The position numbers were made by a program, and so were the translations under genes. 64,000 bases of DNA from assembly GCF_004362405.1 (NCBI RefSeq), contig NZ_SNXE01000001.1, positions 496,001-560,000 of the forward strand, given 5' to 3'. The notes below the pieces were generated by a model. That model saw only the letters and a list, made by a program, of their open reading frames with translations, did not search any database and had not been told where the DNA came from. This stretch comes from Roseateles asaccharophilus. Lineage in GTDB: Bacteria; Pseudomonadota; Gammaproteobacteria; Burkholderiales; Burkholderiaceae_C. This document shows, one piece after another, positions 34,746 to 46,183 of this stretch. How positions within the stretch are numbered: the first letter of the stretch is position 1; each line of letters opens with the position of its first letter.

Positions 34746-34937
34746 TAGGCGTTGGCGCCTGCTCTGATTTGCAATTGTTCCATGCCTGGCGCATGGTTGG
34801 GGGTGGGGTTCTCTTGGACGTTGGGCGCAGAAGGAGGCGGTTTCGAGGAAGCGGGCCGTCATTGACTGACGCGGCGTCGGTCTATCGCTTGCGCCGCCTT
34901 CGTTCGCAGCCCTACCGTTTGCCCTCCATCAACTGAT

Positions 34938-35447
34938 ATGGGCAACATGGAAACTTGGGCCTATACGAAACGGACGAACGCACGGCGCGCTGGTGTTCAA
35001 GCCGGGATCCCCGCAGAGCACGTGGTCATCACGGTTCACAAGGACGGCGACGATGTGCGCTTCGGTTTCGTGGACGGTAAGGCTGGCTGCGAGTGTGTTC
35101 AAGGCGCTGCGCCGCCCACTGTGCCGATGTCAGCGACTCTAAGTGCCGAAATTGAACGCCAACCGACTGCCCGAGCGCAGCTGGAGGTGCGCAATGGCGT
35201 CAGGCGACCCGCACCCGGAGGTGTCTGCCGAGCAGTATGGGATTGGCTGGACGCCAATCCGACGGTGACACCCAAGGAGGCAAGGGTTGCTACGGCCGAC
35301 CACGGATGGAACAAGAACAACGTGTCGGCCGAATACTACGCATGGCGAAAATTCCGCCAGGTCAACTTGCAGGCGAGCGGCTCCAATCAGCCACGCGAGC
35401 TTGACCATGCAATCGCTATATCGGTGGGCTGTACAGGTGCGGCATGA
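34938..35447 (+). CDS. Hypothetical protein at the island edge
   Basis: Protein of 169 residues with an ATG at 34938 and an alternative at 34947. The N-terminus (TWAYTKRTNARRAGVQAGIPAEHVVITVHKDGDDVRFGFVDG) reads as an alpha/beta fold. The C-terminus (GVCRAVWDWLDANPTVTPKEARVATADHGWNKNNVSAEYYAWRKFRQV) resembles helical DNA-binding segments seen in mobile-element proteins; that is an impression. It is divergent from the defence cassette and converges on gyrB across a 286-base gap. Function unknown. Confidence 0.5.
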   Translation: MGNMETWAYTKRTNARRAGVQAGIPAEHVVITVHKDGDDVRFGFVDGKAGCECVQGAAPPTVPMSATLSAEIERQPTARAQLEVRNGVRRPAPGGVCRAVWDWLDANPTVTPKEARVATADHGWNKNNVSAEYYAWRKFRQVNLQASGSNQPRELDHAIAISVGCTGAA

Positions 35448-35733
35448 TGTCGGTAGCTCTGGGACATCGTCAGTCATCTGGGCACCTAGCGCTGAAACTA
35501 GTGCGCTCCTCCGCCAAGTGCGCACGCGAATTGAGCCAGACCAGCAGCTCTTGTCGTGCCAGCTTACGGGGTGGCACTCCGTGTCAAGCGCTTGTCAACC
35601 CTATGGCTCCTGCCAGTGCCGCTGCGCTGGGGTGCGATGAGCCTGCGTTGCGGTGTCCACTACACGGGCCCTTCGCCAACTTGCGGGGTACGGGCCGCGC
35701 AAAGTACTACTTGCCCCCGACGGCTAAGACGAA

Positions 35734-38250
<2,517 letters not shown>

Positions 38251-38290
38251 TCAAGGCCGCGTAGCGGCCGCTACAACTCACTAACTAGAA

Positions 38291-38307
38291 CCCCCGCGTG
38301 GCGGGGG
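38291..38307 (-). terminator. GC-rich hairpin between dnaN and gyrB
   Basis: CCCCCGC-gtg-GCGGGGG, seven perfect pairs. On the minus strand it is followed by TTCTAG, a weak T-run. It may attenuate readthrough from dnaN into gyrB. Confidence 0.4.
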
Positions 38308-38355
38308 CAGGGGGTGCAAACATGCACCGCAAAGCGGGTTTGAGGCCGGCGGGCC

Positions 38356-39480
38356 TCAAATCCGCATCGGCATCACGACGTACTTGAAGCCGTCGTTGTC
38401 CGGGATGGTGATCAGGGCGCTGGCGGCGCTGTCGTTCAGGTCGATGGAGACCATGTCCTGGCTCATGTTCGAGAGGGCGTCCATCAGGTAGGTGACGTTG
38501 AAGCCGGTCTCGATCAGGTCGCCGCCGTAGTCGATCTCGATCTCCTCCTTGGCCTCTTCCTGCTCGGCATTGCTGGAGGCAATGGAGAGCAGGCCGGGCT
38601 CGAAACTCAGGCGCACGGCCTTGAACTTCTCGCTGGTCAGGATGGCGGCGCGCTGCAGGCTGGCCAGCAGGGGCGCGCGGCCCAGGGTGACCTTGAACTT
38701 GTGGTTCTTGGGGATCACGCGGTTGTAGTCGGGGAACTTGCCCTCGACCAGCTTGGTGACGAACTCCATGCCCGAGAAGCTGAACTTGGCCTGGTTGCCG
38801 GCAAAGCGCATCTCGATGGGCTGCTCTTCCTCCTCGCCCTTGCCACCGTCCTTGAGCAGGCGCATCAGCTCCAGCACGGTCTTGCGCGGCAGGATCACCT
38901 CCTGCTTGGGGATCTCGGTCTCGAGCTGGGCCTGGGCCAGGGCCAGGCGGTGGCCGTCGGTGGCCACCAGGGTGAGGGTCTTGCCCTCAGCCACGAAGAG
39001 GATGCCGTTGAGGTAGTAGCGGATGTCGTGCACCGCCATGGCGAAGTGCACCTGGTTGATCAGGCCCTTGAGCGTCTTCTGCGGCACGCTGAAGGCGGGG
39101 CCGAAGTCGGCAGCCTCCTGCACCAGGGGGAAGTCGTCGGCCGGCAGGGTCTGCAGGGTGAAGCGGCTCTTGCCCCCCTGCAGGGTGAGCTTGCTGGCAT
39201 TGGCCGTCAGGCTGACCGTCTGGTCCGAGGGCATGGAGCGCAGGATGTCGATCAGCTTGCGCGCGCCCACGGTGGTGCTGAAGTTGCCGGCGTCGCCGTC
39301 CAGCTCGGCCGTGGTGCGGACCTGGATTTCCAGGTCCGAGGTGGTGAGCTCGATCTGCGAGCCCTGCTTGCGTATCAGCACATTCGCCAGGATGGGCAGG
39401 GTGTGGCGCCGCTCGACGATGCCGGCCACGGCCTGCAGGGCCGCGAGCACCTTGTCCTGGGTGGCTTTCAACACAATCAT
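38356..39480 (-). CDS. dnaN: DNA polymerase III sliding clamp, beta subunit
   Basis: Sliding clamp of 374 residues. The start is MIVLKATQDKVLAALQ at 39480 with ribosome site GGAGAGAGG. The frame stays open to 39528, but the added residues are not part of the family. Clamp features include TLPILANVLIRKQGSQIELTTSDLEIQV and the C-terminal FKYVVMPMRI. It tethers DNA polymerase III to the template. It lies 96 bases downstream of dnaA. Confidence 0.98.
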   Translation of the reverse strand: MIVLKATQDKVLAALQAVAGIVERRHTLPILANVLIRKQGSQIELTTSDLEIQVRTTAELDGDAGNFSTTVGARKLIDILRSMPSDQTVSLTANASKLTLQGGKSRFTLQTLPADDFPLVQEAADFGPAFSVPQKTLKGLINQVHFAMAVHDIRYYLNGILFVAEGKTLTLVATDGHRLALAQAQLETEIPKQEVILPRKTVLELMRLLKDGGKGEEEEQPIEMRFAGNQAKFSFSGMEFVTKLVEGKFPDYNRVIPKNHKFKVTLGRAPLLASLQRAAILTSEKFKAVRLSFEPGLLSIASSNAEQEEAKEEIEIDYGGDLIETGFNVTYLMDALSNMSQDMVSIDLNDSAASALITIPDNDGFKYVVMPMRI

Positions 39481-39576
39481 CTCGACCTCTCTCCGCTGGT
39501 TTTGGCAGTTAAGCCGCCTTTTGGGCAATGCCGCCTATTTTCACCCAGTTAAGGGGTGTTTCTGGCTGGAGGAACC

Positions 39577-41055
39577 CTAGCCCTTGAGCGTCTGCTCCAG
39601 CACATGCAGCTGCTGGTTCAGCTCGGTGTTCTTCTGGCGCTCGCCACCGATCTTGCGCACCGCGTGCAGCACGGTGGTGTGGTCGCGGCCGCCGAAGAGC
39701 TCGCCGATCTCGGGCAGGCTCTTCTGGGTCAGCTCCTTGGCCAGGTACATGGCAATCTGGCGCGGCCGGGCGATGCTGGCCGGGCGCTTCTTGCTGTACA
39801 TGTCCGCGACCTTGATCTTGTAGAAGTCGGCCACGGTCTTCTGGATGTTCTCCACCGAGATCTGGCGGTTCTGGATGGAGAGCAGGTCCTTGAGCGCCTC
39901 GCGGGCCAGCTGGATATTGATTTCCTTGTGCGAGAAGCGGCTGTAGGCCAGCACCTTGCGCAGGGCGCCCTCGAGCTCGCGCACATTGGCGCGCACGTTC
40001 TTGGCAATGAAGAAGGCCACGTCCTCGGGCATGGGGGCTTGTTCGGCCTCGGCCTTCTTGATCAGGATGGCCACCCGCATCTCCAGCTCGGGCGGCTCGA
40101 TGGCCACCGTCAGGCCGGCGTCGAAGCGGCTGGTCAGGCGCTCGTCGATGTCCACCAGACCCTTGGGGTAGGTGTCCGAGGTCATGATGATGTGGGCGCG
40201 CTTGGCCAGCAGGGCTTCAAAGGCGTTGAAGAACTCCTCCTGCGTGCGGTCCTTGCCGGCGAAGAACTGCACATCGTCGATCAGCAGCAGGTCCAGGGAG
40301 TGGTACTTGGCCTTGAGCTCGTCAAAGGTCTTGCGCTGGTAGTTCTTCACCACGTCGGAGATGAACTGCTCGGCGTGCAGGTAAAGCACCCGCGCATCGG
40401 GCTTGTCCTTGAGCAGGGCATTGCCCACGGCGTGGATCAGGTGGGTCTTGCCCAGGCCCACGCCGCCGTAGATGAAGAGCGGGTTGTACATGGCACCCGG
40501 CGCGCCGGCCACATGCAGGGCGGCGGTGCGGGCCATCTGGTTGGCGCGACCGGGCACCAGGGTGTCGAAGGTCAGGGCCGGGTTGATGCGGTGGCGGCTG
40601 GCGCTGGGCGGCGGGGTCTGGGCCGCCAGGTTCGGGGCCGGCTGGGCGGCCACGGCGGCCGGCGCTGCCACCGAGACCTGGGCCGGGGCCGCGGACGAGG
40701 GCGCGGCGGGGGTGGACGCGGGGTGCATGCCCTTGTGCAGCACCTGGCCCAGGGCCACGGGCTGGTTGGCGGGCTGGGCCACGCGACCCAGGGGCTCGCG
40801 CGGGGCCAGGGCCAGCTCCAGCCGGGCCGGGCGGCCGGCCAGCTCGCTCAGGATGGATTCGATGCGGCCGGCGTACTGGTTGCGGATCCAGTCCAGCTTG
40901 AAGCGGTTGGGCACACGCAGGGAGACGAGCACGCCATCGGCACCGCCATCGGCCACGTCGGCCGGCGGCAGGGGGCGGATCCAGGTGTTGAATTGTTGTT
41001 CGGGCAGTTCCGCGGCCAGCCGTTCGCAGCCGCGCTGCCAGAGATCAGCGCTCAT
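39577..41055 (-). CDS. dnaA: Chromosomal replication initiator DnaA
   Basis: Initiator protein of 492 residues from [13 protein letters not shown] at 41055. Domain I is followed by a long Ala/Pro-rich linker (residues about 100-165). The AAA+ core has Walker [11 protein letters not shown] and Walker [10 protein letters not shown]. The C-terminal DNA-binding signature is [15 protein letters not shown]. The frame extends further upstream to 41124 without family similarity. It diverges from rpmH, with the origin region between them. Confidence 0.98.
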   Translation of the reverse strand: MSADLWQRGCERLAAELPEQQFNTWIRPLPPADVADGGADGVLVSLRVPNRFKLDWIRNQYAGRIESILSELAGRPARLELALAPREPLGRVAQPANQPVALGQVLHKGMHPASTPAAPSSAAPAQVSVAAPAAVAAQPAPNLAAQTPPPSASRHRINPALTFDTLVPGRANQMARTAALHVAGAPGAMYNPLFIYGGVGLGKTHLIHAVGNALLKDKPDARVLYLHAEQFISDVVKNYQRKTFDELKAKYHSLDLLLIDDVQFFAGKDRTQEEFFNAFEALLAKRAHIIMTSDTYPKGLVDIDERLTSRFDAGLTVAIEPPELEMRVAILIKKAEAEQAPMPEDVAFFIAKNVRANVRELEGALRKVLAYSRFSHKEINIQLAREALKDLLSIQNRQISVENIQKTVADFYKIKVADMYSKKRPASIARPRQIAMYLAKELTQKSLPEIGELFGGRDHTTVLHAVRKIGGERQKNTELNQQLHVLEQTLKG

Positions 41056-41116
41056 TGTGGAAAACTTGTTCTTGAGCGGCCGGATTGTACGGGTCTTGGG
41101 GCCGCCAGACCCCAGG

Positions 41117-41125
41117 TTATCCACA
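41117..41125 (+). promoter_or_regulatory. Perfect DnaA box
   Basis: TTATCCACA, the consensus DnaA-binding nonamer, 62 bases upstream of the dnaA start codon. It is suited both to origin function and to dnaA autoregulation. Confidence 0.75.
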
Positions 41126-41178
41126 GAAATTTCGGCCGGGTCAATCCCTCTTAATCCCCAGTTGGGGCTTGACGCTCG

Positions 41179-41207
41179 TTGACCGCCCTGGGGATTTTTG
41201 GTGTAAT
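41179..41207 (+). promoter_or_regulatory. Sigma70 promoter for rpmH
   Basis: TTGACC (41179-41184), a 17-base spacer, then TGTAAT (41202-41207). It is oriented toward rpmH and would give a leader of about 230 bases. Confidence 0.6.
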
Positions 41208-41377
41208 CGCGGGTTTTCCGGGCGCTGGAGGTTCAGGCGCGCGGGTGCCGGGCATCGGGTGCCGGCGTCGGACTCGGGCTTGCCGCAAGCTGCCAGGGCC
41301 CGGGGCTGCATCGATCTGAGAGGGCTCAGAAGCCCGGCGCGATGGCAGCCGCCCATCTCCTCCGAGCTAACCGACCT

Positions 41378-41419
41378 GGGCTGCAAACACAGCCCCCTAG
41401 GCGCAGTTAGCGCACCTAG
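41378..41419 (+). promoter_or_regulatory. Two hairpins in the rpmH leader
   Basis: GGGCTG-caaaca-CAGCCC (41378-41395) and CTAGGCGC-agtta-GCG(ca)CCTAG (41397-41419) sit back to back about 30 bases upstream of the rpmH ATG. They may tune rpmH translation or transcript processing; the role is inferred. Confidence 0.3.
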
Positions 41420-41447
41420 CATTACTCGCCTTCGTAGAGGTTCCAGC

Positions 41448-41582
41448 ATGAAACGCACTTACCAAGCTTCCAAGACCCGTCGCGCCCGTACCCATGGCTT
41501 CCTGGTTCGCATGAAGACCCGCGGCGGCCGCGCCGTGATCGCTGCGCGCCGCGCCAAGGGCCGCAAGCGCCTGGCCGTCTAA
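41448..41582 (+). CDS. rpmH: 50S ribosomal protein L34
   Basis: Basic ribosomal protein of 44 residues, [18 protein letters not shown] to KGRKRLAV, the full L34 length and sequence pattern. The ATG is at 41448. It is first in the conserved rpmH-rnpA-yidD-yidC-mnmE string, with rnpA starting 17 bases after its stop. Confidence 0.98.
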   Translation: MKRTYQASKTRRARTHGFLVRMKTRGGRAVIAARRAKGRKRLAV

Positions 41583-41599
41583 GCCGGGACGCAAAGATC

Positions 41600-42121
41600 G
41601 TGATCGGCCGCATCCAGCGATCGGCCGACTTTGAGCGCGTGTTGGGGGCGCCCAGTCGGGTGCGAAGCCCCCACTTCGCCGCTTACCATGTCACGGCCGT
41701 TCCCAGCCTGCCTGGACGAAACTTGTCCACAGAAGCTGCTGAGTTATCAACAGCTGATGCACAGGTGGCCCACAGCCTTGTGGATGAAACCCTGGTACAG
41801 GCCCTGCCCCAGGGTTGCTGGCTGGGCCTGGTGGTGCCCAAGCGCCACGCCCGCCGCGCCGTGACCCGCTCCCTGCTCAAGCGCCAGATTCGCGCCGCTT
41901 TCGCCAGCGGTGCCGAACGTGGTGTGGTGCCGCCCGGTCTCTGGGTGGTGCGCCTGCGTGCGCCTTTCGATCGCAAGGAGTACCCCAGCGCCGCCTCCGA
42001 GGCGCTGCGCCTGGCTGCGCGCGACGAGCTGGCCCAGCTGGTGGGCAAGCTGGCCCGGCCGCCACGGCCCCTGCCTCCTGCCAAGCCGGCCCCCGCGCCG
42101 GCCGCCCCCACGGGTGCCTGA
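41600..42121 (+). CDS. rnpA: Ribonuclease P protein component
   Basis: Protein subunit of RNase P, which assists 5' maturation of tRNA. It has 173 residues from a GTG at 41600 (IGRIQRSADFERVL). The conserved basic helix is KRHARRAVTRSLLKRQIRAAF. The region between residues about 30 and 60 (PSLPGRNLSTEAAELSTADAQVAHSL) is longer than in short RnpA proteins. Its DNA contains three DnaA-box-like sites. The C-terminal tail is Pro/Ala-rich. Confidence 0.93.
   Translation: MIGRIQRSADFERVLGAPSRVRSPHFAAYHVTAVPSLPGRNLSTEAAELSTADAQVAHSLVDETLVQALPQGCWLGLVVPKRHARRAVTRSLLKRQIRAAFASGAERGVVPPGLWVVRLRAPFDRKEYPSAASEALRLAARDELAQLVGKLARPPRPLPPAKPAPAPAAPTGA
41723..41787. promoter_or_regulatory. Cluster of three DnaA-box-like nonamers inside rnpA
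   Basis: TTGTCCACA (41723-41731), TTATCAACA (41744-41752) and, on the other strand, TCATCCACA (41779-41787) each differ from TTATCCACA at one base. Three within 65 bases is unusual in GC-rich coding DNA and suggests an origin-associated DnaA-binding cluster. Confidence 0.5.
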
Positions 42122-42124
42122 GCC

Positions 42125-42475
42125 ATGAGCAACGCCAGCAGCACCGATCCGCAGCCCCGCAGCCTGGGTCAGCGCCTGCTGATGGGCTTGGTGCGTGGCT
42201 ACCAGCTGCTGTTCAGCCACTGGCTGCAGGCCGGCTGCCGCTACCAGCCCAGCTGTTCCAACTATGGCTTGCAGGCCCTGGAGCGCCATGGCGCCCTGGC
42301 CGGCAGCTATCTGGCCGCAGCGCGCATCCTGCGCTGCAATCCATTTTGTCTGGGCGGGCATGATCCGGTGCCCGACAATCCGCCACGCTTGTTCAGCCGC
42401 TTCGGCGGCGGTCTCAGGCGCGACGATGCCCCTTCCTCTCCCTCTTCTTCTTCCAACCAAGAAGCTTCCCCATGA
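42125..42475 (+). CDS. yidD: Membrane protein insertion efficiency factor YidD
   Basis: Small protein of 116 residues. The family signature is LVRGYQLLFSHWLQAGCRYQPSCSNYGLQALERHG (the CRYxPSCSxY motif), then ILRCNPFCLGGHDPVP. It helps YidC-dependent insertion of inner-membrane proteins. It lies three bases after rnpA, and its stop overlaps the yidC start by four bases. The C-terminus has an added Ser-rich tail. Confidence 0.96.
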   Translation: MSNASSTDPQPRSLGQRLLMGLVRGYQLLFSHWLQAGCRYQPSCSNYGLQALERHGALAGSYLAAARILRCNPFCLGGHDPVPDNPPRLFSRFGGGLRRDDAPSSPSSSSNQEASP

Positions 42476-44130
42476 CTGATATACGCCGCACCGTGCTGTG
42501 GGTGGTGTTCACCATGTCGCTGGTCCTCCTGTGGGACGGCTGGCAAAAGCACAACGGTCACCCCTCCATGTTCAGTCCCGCGCCGGCCAAGCCGGCCGCG
42601 GCCGCGTCGGCGCCCGCGGGCGGCGTGCCGGCCTCGGCGGCCCTGCCGGCGGCCACCGCCGCAGCCGGCAGCCCCGGCGTACCCGCCACGACGGTGCAGG
42701 CACCGGCCAGCGAGACCGTGGAGATCCGCACCGATGTGATCAAGGCCACCCTGGACAGCCAGGGCGGCAGCCTGGTGCGCGTCGAGTTGCTCAAGCACAA
42801 GGACGAGAGCGATCCCAGCGGCAATGTGGTGCTGCTCAAGCGCAGCGCCGGCCACACCTATGTGGCCCAGACCGGTCTGGTGGGCATTGCCGGTGCGCCC
42901 AACCACCTCAACGCCATGACCGTGCAGCCCGGCGCCCGCGAGCTGGCCGAGGGTGCGCAGGAGCTGGTGGTGCGCTTCGAGTCGCCCGAGATGGGCGGCG
43001 TCAAGCTGATCAAGACCTACAGCTTCAAGCGCGGCGACTACGCCGTCTCGGTCAAGCACGAGGTGCAGAACCTCTCCGCGGCCCCCCTGTCGCCCCAGCT
43101 CTATGTGCAGCTGATGCGTGACGGCAGCGCCGGCCCCGGCGAGTCGAGCTTCTACGCCACCTTCACCGGCCCGGCCGTCTACACCGACAAGGCCAAGTTC
43201 CAGAAGCTGGACTTCGAGGACATCGGCAAGAACAAGGCCGAGTTCGAGAAGAGCGCCAGCGATGGCTGGGTGGCCATGGTGCAGCACTACTTCGCCAGTG
43301 CCTGGCTGCGCAATGCGCAGAGCCCGCGCGAGTTCTTCGCGCGCAAGGTGGACAACAACCTCTACACCGTCGGCATGGTCTTCCCCATGGGCCAGGCCGC
43401 GCCCGGTGCCAGCGTCAGCGCCGAAGACCTGCTCTTCGTGGGTCCGCAGGAAGAGAAGAAGCTGGCCGTGCTGGCCCCCGGTCTGGAGCTGGTGAAGGAC
43501 TATGGCTGGTTCACCATCCTGTCCAAGCCCCTGTTCTGGCTGCTGGACCAGCTGCACAAGCTGCTGGGCAACTGGGGCTGGGCCATCATCGCCCTGGTGG
43601 TGCTGCTCAAGATCGCCTTCTACTGGCTGAATGCCAGCGCCTACCGCAGCATGGCCAAGATGAAGGCGGTGAACCCGCGCATCATGGAGCTGCGCGAGCG
43701 CCTGAAGGACAAGCCGCAGCAGATGCAGCAGGAGATGATGCGCATCTACCGCGAGGAGAAGGTCAACCCCATTGGGTCCTGCCTGCCCATCTTCCTGCAG
43801 ATGCCCTTCTTCATCGCCCTGTACTGGGTGCTGCTGTCCAGCGTGGAAATGCGCCACGCGCCCTGGATTCTGTGGATCACCGACCTCTCGGCCAAGGACC
43901 CGTACTACATCCTGCCCGTGCTGATGACGGTCACCAGCCTGTTCCAGGTCTGGCTGAACCCGGCCCCGCCGGATCCGGTGCAGGCCAAGATGATGTGGAT
44001 CATGCCCCTGGCCTTTGGCGTGATGTTCTTCTTCTTCCCCTCGGGCCTGGTGCTCTACTGGCTGGTGAACAACATCCTGTCGATTGCCCAGCAGTGGATG
44101 ATCAACAAGCAGATGGGCGTACAGCACTGA
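42472..44130 (+). CDS. yidC: Membrane protein insertase YidC
   Basis: Insertase of 552 residues. It has an N-terminal membrane anchor (RTVLWVVFTMSLVLLWDGW), an Ala/Pro-rich linker and the periplasmic beta-supersandwich domain (residues about 80-330). The conserved C-terminal five-helix core follows, with WGWAIIALVVLLKIAFYWLNASAYRSMAKMKAVNPR and GSCLPIFLQMPFFIALYWVL. It inserts and folds inner-membrane proteins with or without SecYEG. An intrinsic terminator lies 28 bases after the stop. Confidence 0.98.
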   Translation: MTDIRRTVLWVVFTMSLVLLWDGWQKHNGHPSMFSPAPAKPAAAASAPAGGVPASAALPAATAAAGSPGVPATTVQAPASETVEIRTDVIKATLDSQGGSLVRVELLKHKDESDPSGNVVLLKRSAGHTYVAQTGLVGIAGAPNHLNAMTVQPGARELAEGAQELVVRFESPEMGGVKLIKTYSFKRGDYAVSVKHEVQNLSAAPLSPQLYVQLMRDGSAGPGESSFYATFTGPAVYTDKAKFQKLDFEDIGKNKAEFEKSASDGWVAMVQHYFASAWLRNAQSPREFFARKVDNNLYTVGMVFPMGQAAPGASVSAEDLLFVGPQEEKKLAVLAPGLELVKDYGWFTILSKPLFWLLDQLHKLLGNWGWAIIALVVLLKIAFYWLNASAYRSMAKMKAVNPRIMELRERLKDKPQQMQQEMMRIYREEKVNPIGSCLPIFLQMPFFIALYWVLLSSVEMRHAPWILWITDLSAKDPYYILPVLMTVTSLFQVWLNPAPPDPVQAKMMWIMPLAFGVMFFFFPSGLVLYWLVNNILSIAQQWMINKQMGVQH

Positions 44131-44157
44131 AGCCGGCCCAAACGCCACTCCATCACG

Positions 44158-44194
44158 AAAGCCCCCGGACGCTCCCCCGTCTGGGGGCTTTTTT
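44158..44194 (+). terminator. Intrinsic terminator after yidC
   Basis: AAAGCCCCC (44158-44166) pairs with GGGGGCTTT (44183-44191), and the T-run continues to 44194. It closes the rpmH-yidC unit. Confidence 0.8.
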
Positions 44195-44376
44195 CATGGG
44201 GCGCTGGGGGCTTTAATGGGCTCATGCGGGGCAGTGACCCGCCGACCGGTTCGATGTCTGAACCCTGGGGCGGCGGGCTGGGCTGGCACCGGACGCTCAC
44301 GAGAGTTTCCGGCGCAGCCTCCCCCGCGCCATCTTCTGTGCCGGGTGAGGGCTGACAAACGTCAGACAATCGCGCC

Positions 44377-45765
44377 ATGCTCTCGCGTCACCAGGACCCC
44401 ATCGCCGCCATTGCCACCGCCCCCGGACGGGGCGCCGTGGGCATCGTGCGTGTCTCCTCACCGCAAGACCTGGCCCCGCTGGTGCAGGCCCTGTGCGGCC
44501 GCAGCCTCAAGCCCCGCGAGGCCAGCTACCTGCCTTTTCGCGCCGCCACCGGCGAGGCCATCGACCAGGGCCTGGCCCTTCTCTTTCCGGCGCCGCACAG
44601 CTATACCGGCGAGCATGTGCTGGAGCTGCAGGCCCATGGCGGGCCCGTGGTGCTGCAGCTGCTGCTGGCGCGCTGCCTGGAGGCGGCAGGTGCCACGCCC
44701 GAGCTCAAGCACATCCGCCTGGCCGAACCCGGCGAATTCACCCAGCGCGCCTTTCTCAACGGCAAGCTGGACCTGGCCCAGGCCGAGGCCGTGGCCGACC
44801 TGATCGACGCCAGCACCGAGACCGCGGCCCGCAGCGCCAGCCGCGCCCTCTCGGGCGCGCTGTCCAGCGAGGTGGGGGCCCTGCGCGATGCCCTGATCCA
44901 GCTGCGCATGCTGGTCGAGGCCACGCTGGACTTCCCCGAAGAGGAGATCGACTTTCTGCAGCAGGCCGACGCCCTGGGCCGCCTGGCCCGCCTGACCGAG
45001 CGCCTGGACGGCGTGCTGGACCGCACCCGCCAGGGCGCCCTGCTGCGCGAGGGCATCAAGGTGGTGCTGGCCGGCCAGCCCAATGTGGGCAAGAGCTCCC
45101 TGCTCAACGCCCTGGCCGGCGCCGAGCTGGCCATCGTCACGCCCATTCCCGGCACCACGCGCGACAAGGTCAGCCAGACCATACAGATCGAGGGTGTGCC
45201 CCTGCACATCAGCGACACCGCCGGCCTGCGCGAGACCGAGGACGTGGTGGAGCGCATCGGCGTGGCGCGCAGCTGGGAGGCCATCCAGGACGCCGACGTG
45301 GTGCTCTTCCTGCACGACCTCACCCGCGTGGGCGAGCCCGCCTACGAGGCCGAGGACGCCGAGATCCGCGCCCGCCTGGCCGCCGTGGACCCGGCCCGCA
45401 TCCTGCAGCTCTACAACAAGGCCGATGCCGTGGCCGCCGAGGCCCTGCCCGCCGGCGCGCTCACGCTCTCGGCCAAGACCGGCGCGGGCCTGGAAGCGCT
45501 GCGAAAGCGCCTGCTCGAGCAGGTGGGCTGGCATACCGTGCCCGAGGGCCAGTTCATCGCGCGCGAGCGCCATGTGCAGGCCCTGCGCCGCACCCGCGAG
45601 CATCTGGAGCTGGCCCACGCCGTCTCCACCCAGCAGCCTCCCGCACTGGACCTGCTGGCCGAGGAGCTGCGCCTGGCCCACGATGCCCTGGGCGAAATCA
45701 CCGGCGCCTTCACGGCGGATGAGCTTCTGGGGGTGATCTTCAGCAGCTTTTGTATTGGCAAGTGA
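44377..45765 (+). CDS. mnmE: tRNA modification GTPase MnmE
   Basis: GTPase of 462 residues that works with MnmG to modify the wobble uridine of certain tRNAs. An N-terminal formyl-THF-binding domain begins [22 protein letters not shown]. The G domain has [19 protein letters not shown] and DTAGLRET. The protein ends FCIGK, the conserved C-terminal cysteine motif. It stands after its own 180-base gap behind the yidC terminator. Confidence 0.98.
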   Translation: MLSRHQDPIAAIATAPGRGAVGIVRVSSPQDLAPLVQALCGRSLKPREASYLPFRAATGEAIDQGLALLFPAPHSYTGEHVLELQAHGGPVVLQLLLARCLEAAGATPELKHIRLAEPGEFTQRAFLNGKLDLAQAEAVADLIDASTETAARSASRALSGALSSEVGALRDALIQLRMLVEATLDFPEEEIDFLQQADALGRLARLTERLDGVLDRTRQGALLREGIKVVLAGQPNVGKSSLLNALAGAELAIVTPIPGTTRDKVSQTIQIEGVPLHISDTAGLRETEDVVERIGVARSWEAIQDADVVLFLHDLTRVGEPAYEAEDAEIRARLAAVDPARILQLYNKADAVAAEALPAGALTLSAKTGAGLEALRKRLLEQVGWHTVPEGQFIARERHVQALRRTREHLELAHAVSTQQPPALDLLAEELRLAHDALGEITGAFTADELLGVIFSSFCIGK

Positions 45766-45781
45766 GGCGGGCGGCAGCCCC

Positions 45782-46183
45782 TCAGCCCGCCGCCCTGAGC
45801 TGCTCCAGCGTCACGAACTTCAATGCCTGGATGTGGGTGCTCTCCAGCACCACGGGCGGAGCCACACCGGCTTCATAAGCCTGCAGCCAGCGCAGGGCGC
45901 ACAGGCACCAGCGATCGCCGGGCCTGAGGCCGGCAAAACGGTACTCGGGCCGCGGGGTGCTCAGGTCATTGCCTGCGGCCTGCGAGAAGCGCAGGAATTC
46001 TTCGGTGACCCGGGCGCAGATCAGGTGGCTGCCCAGGTCCTGCGCGTCGGTGTTGCAGCAGCCGTCGCGGAAGAAGCCGGTGAGCGGGTCGTAGGAGCAG
46101 GGCACCAGGGGCGTGCCCATCACATTGAGGGCGCCCAGGGGCAGGGGCGGCTCCTGGGCGGAGCTTTCGCGGTCAGCGTCCAT
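45782..46183 (-). CDS. DUF2237 family protein
   Basis: Protein of 133 residues from MDADRESS at 46183. It is rich in conserved cysteines and aromatics: NVMGTPLVPCSYDPLTGFFRDGCCNTDAQDLGSHLICARVT, GNDLSTPRPEY and LRPGDRWCLCALRW. These match the DUF2237 family, whose function is unknown. It overlaps the upstream DUF2805 gene by eleven bases and converges on mnmE. Confidence 0.88.
   Translation of the reverse strand: MDADRESSAQEPPLPLGALNVMGTPLVPCSYDPLTGFFRDGCCNTDAQDLGSHLICARVTEEFLRFSQAAGNDLSTPRPEYRFAGLRPGDRWCLCALRWLQAYEAGVAPPVVLESTHIQALKFVTLEQLRAAG

Larger units (their letters stand above)
41056..41447. other. dnaA-rpmH intergenic region, probable part of oriC
   Basis: In many bacteria the origin lies between dnaA and rpmH. 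This 392-base gap holds one perfect DnaA box (TTATCCACA, 41117-41125) close to the dnaA start and an rpmH promoter. Three near-perfect boxes occur farther right, inside rnpA. I do not see a clear AT-rich unwinding element, so the exact origin boundaries are unresolved. Confidence 0.45.

Noticed and set aside
34741-34760. Possible integron attC-like site at the island edge
   Set aside because: The hairpin is only five pairs and no GTTRRRY/RYYYAAC core pair is present.
35139-35525. Leftward frame opposite the hypothetical protein at 34938-35447
   Set aside because: It is antisense to a better frame, has no ribosome site and its product shows no domain character.
35448-35733. Gap between the hypothetical protein and gyrB searched for a gene, tRNA or att repeat
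   Set aside because: No protein-like frame, tRNA or direct repeat was seen; rightward frames here run antisense into gyrB.
45766-45791. GGCGGGC/GCCCGCC hairpin between mnmE and DUF2237 as a terminator
   Set aside because: The loop is long, it overlaps the DUF2237 stop and no T-run follows on either strand.
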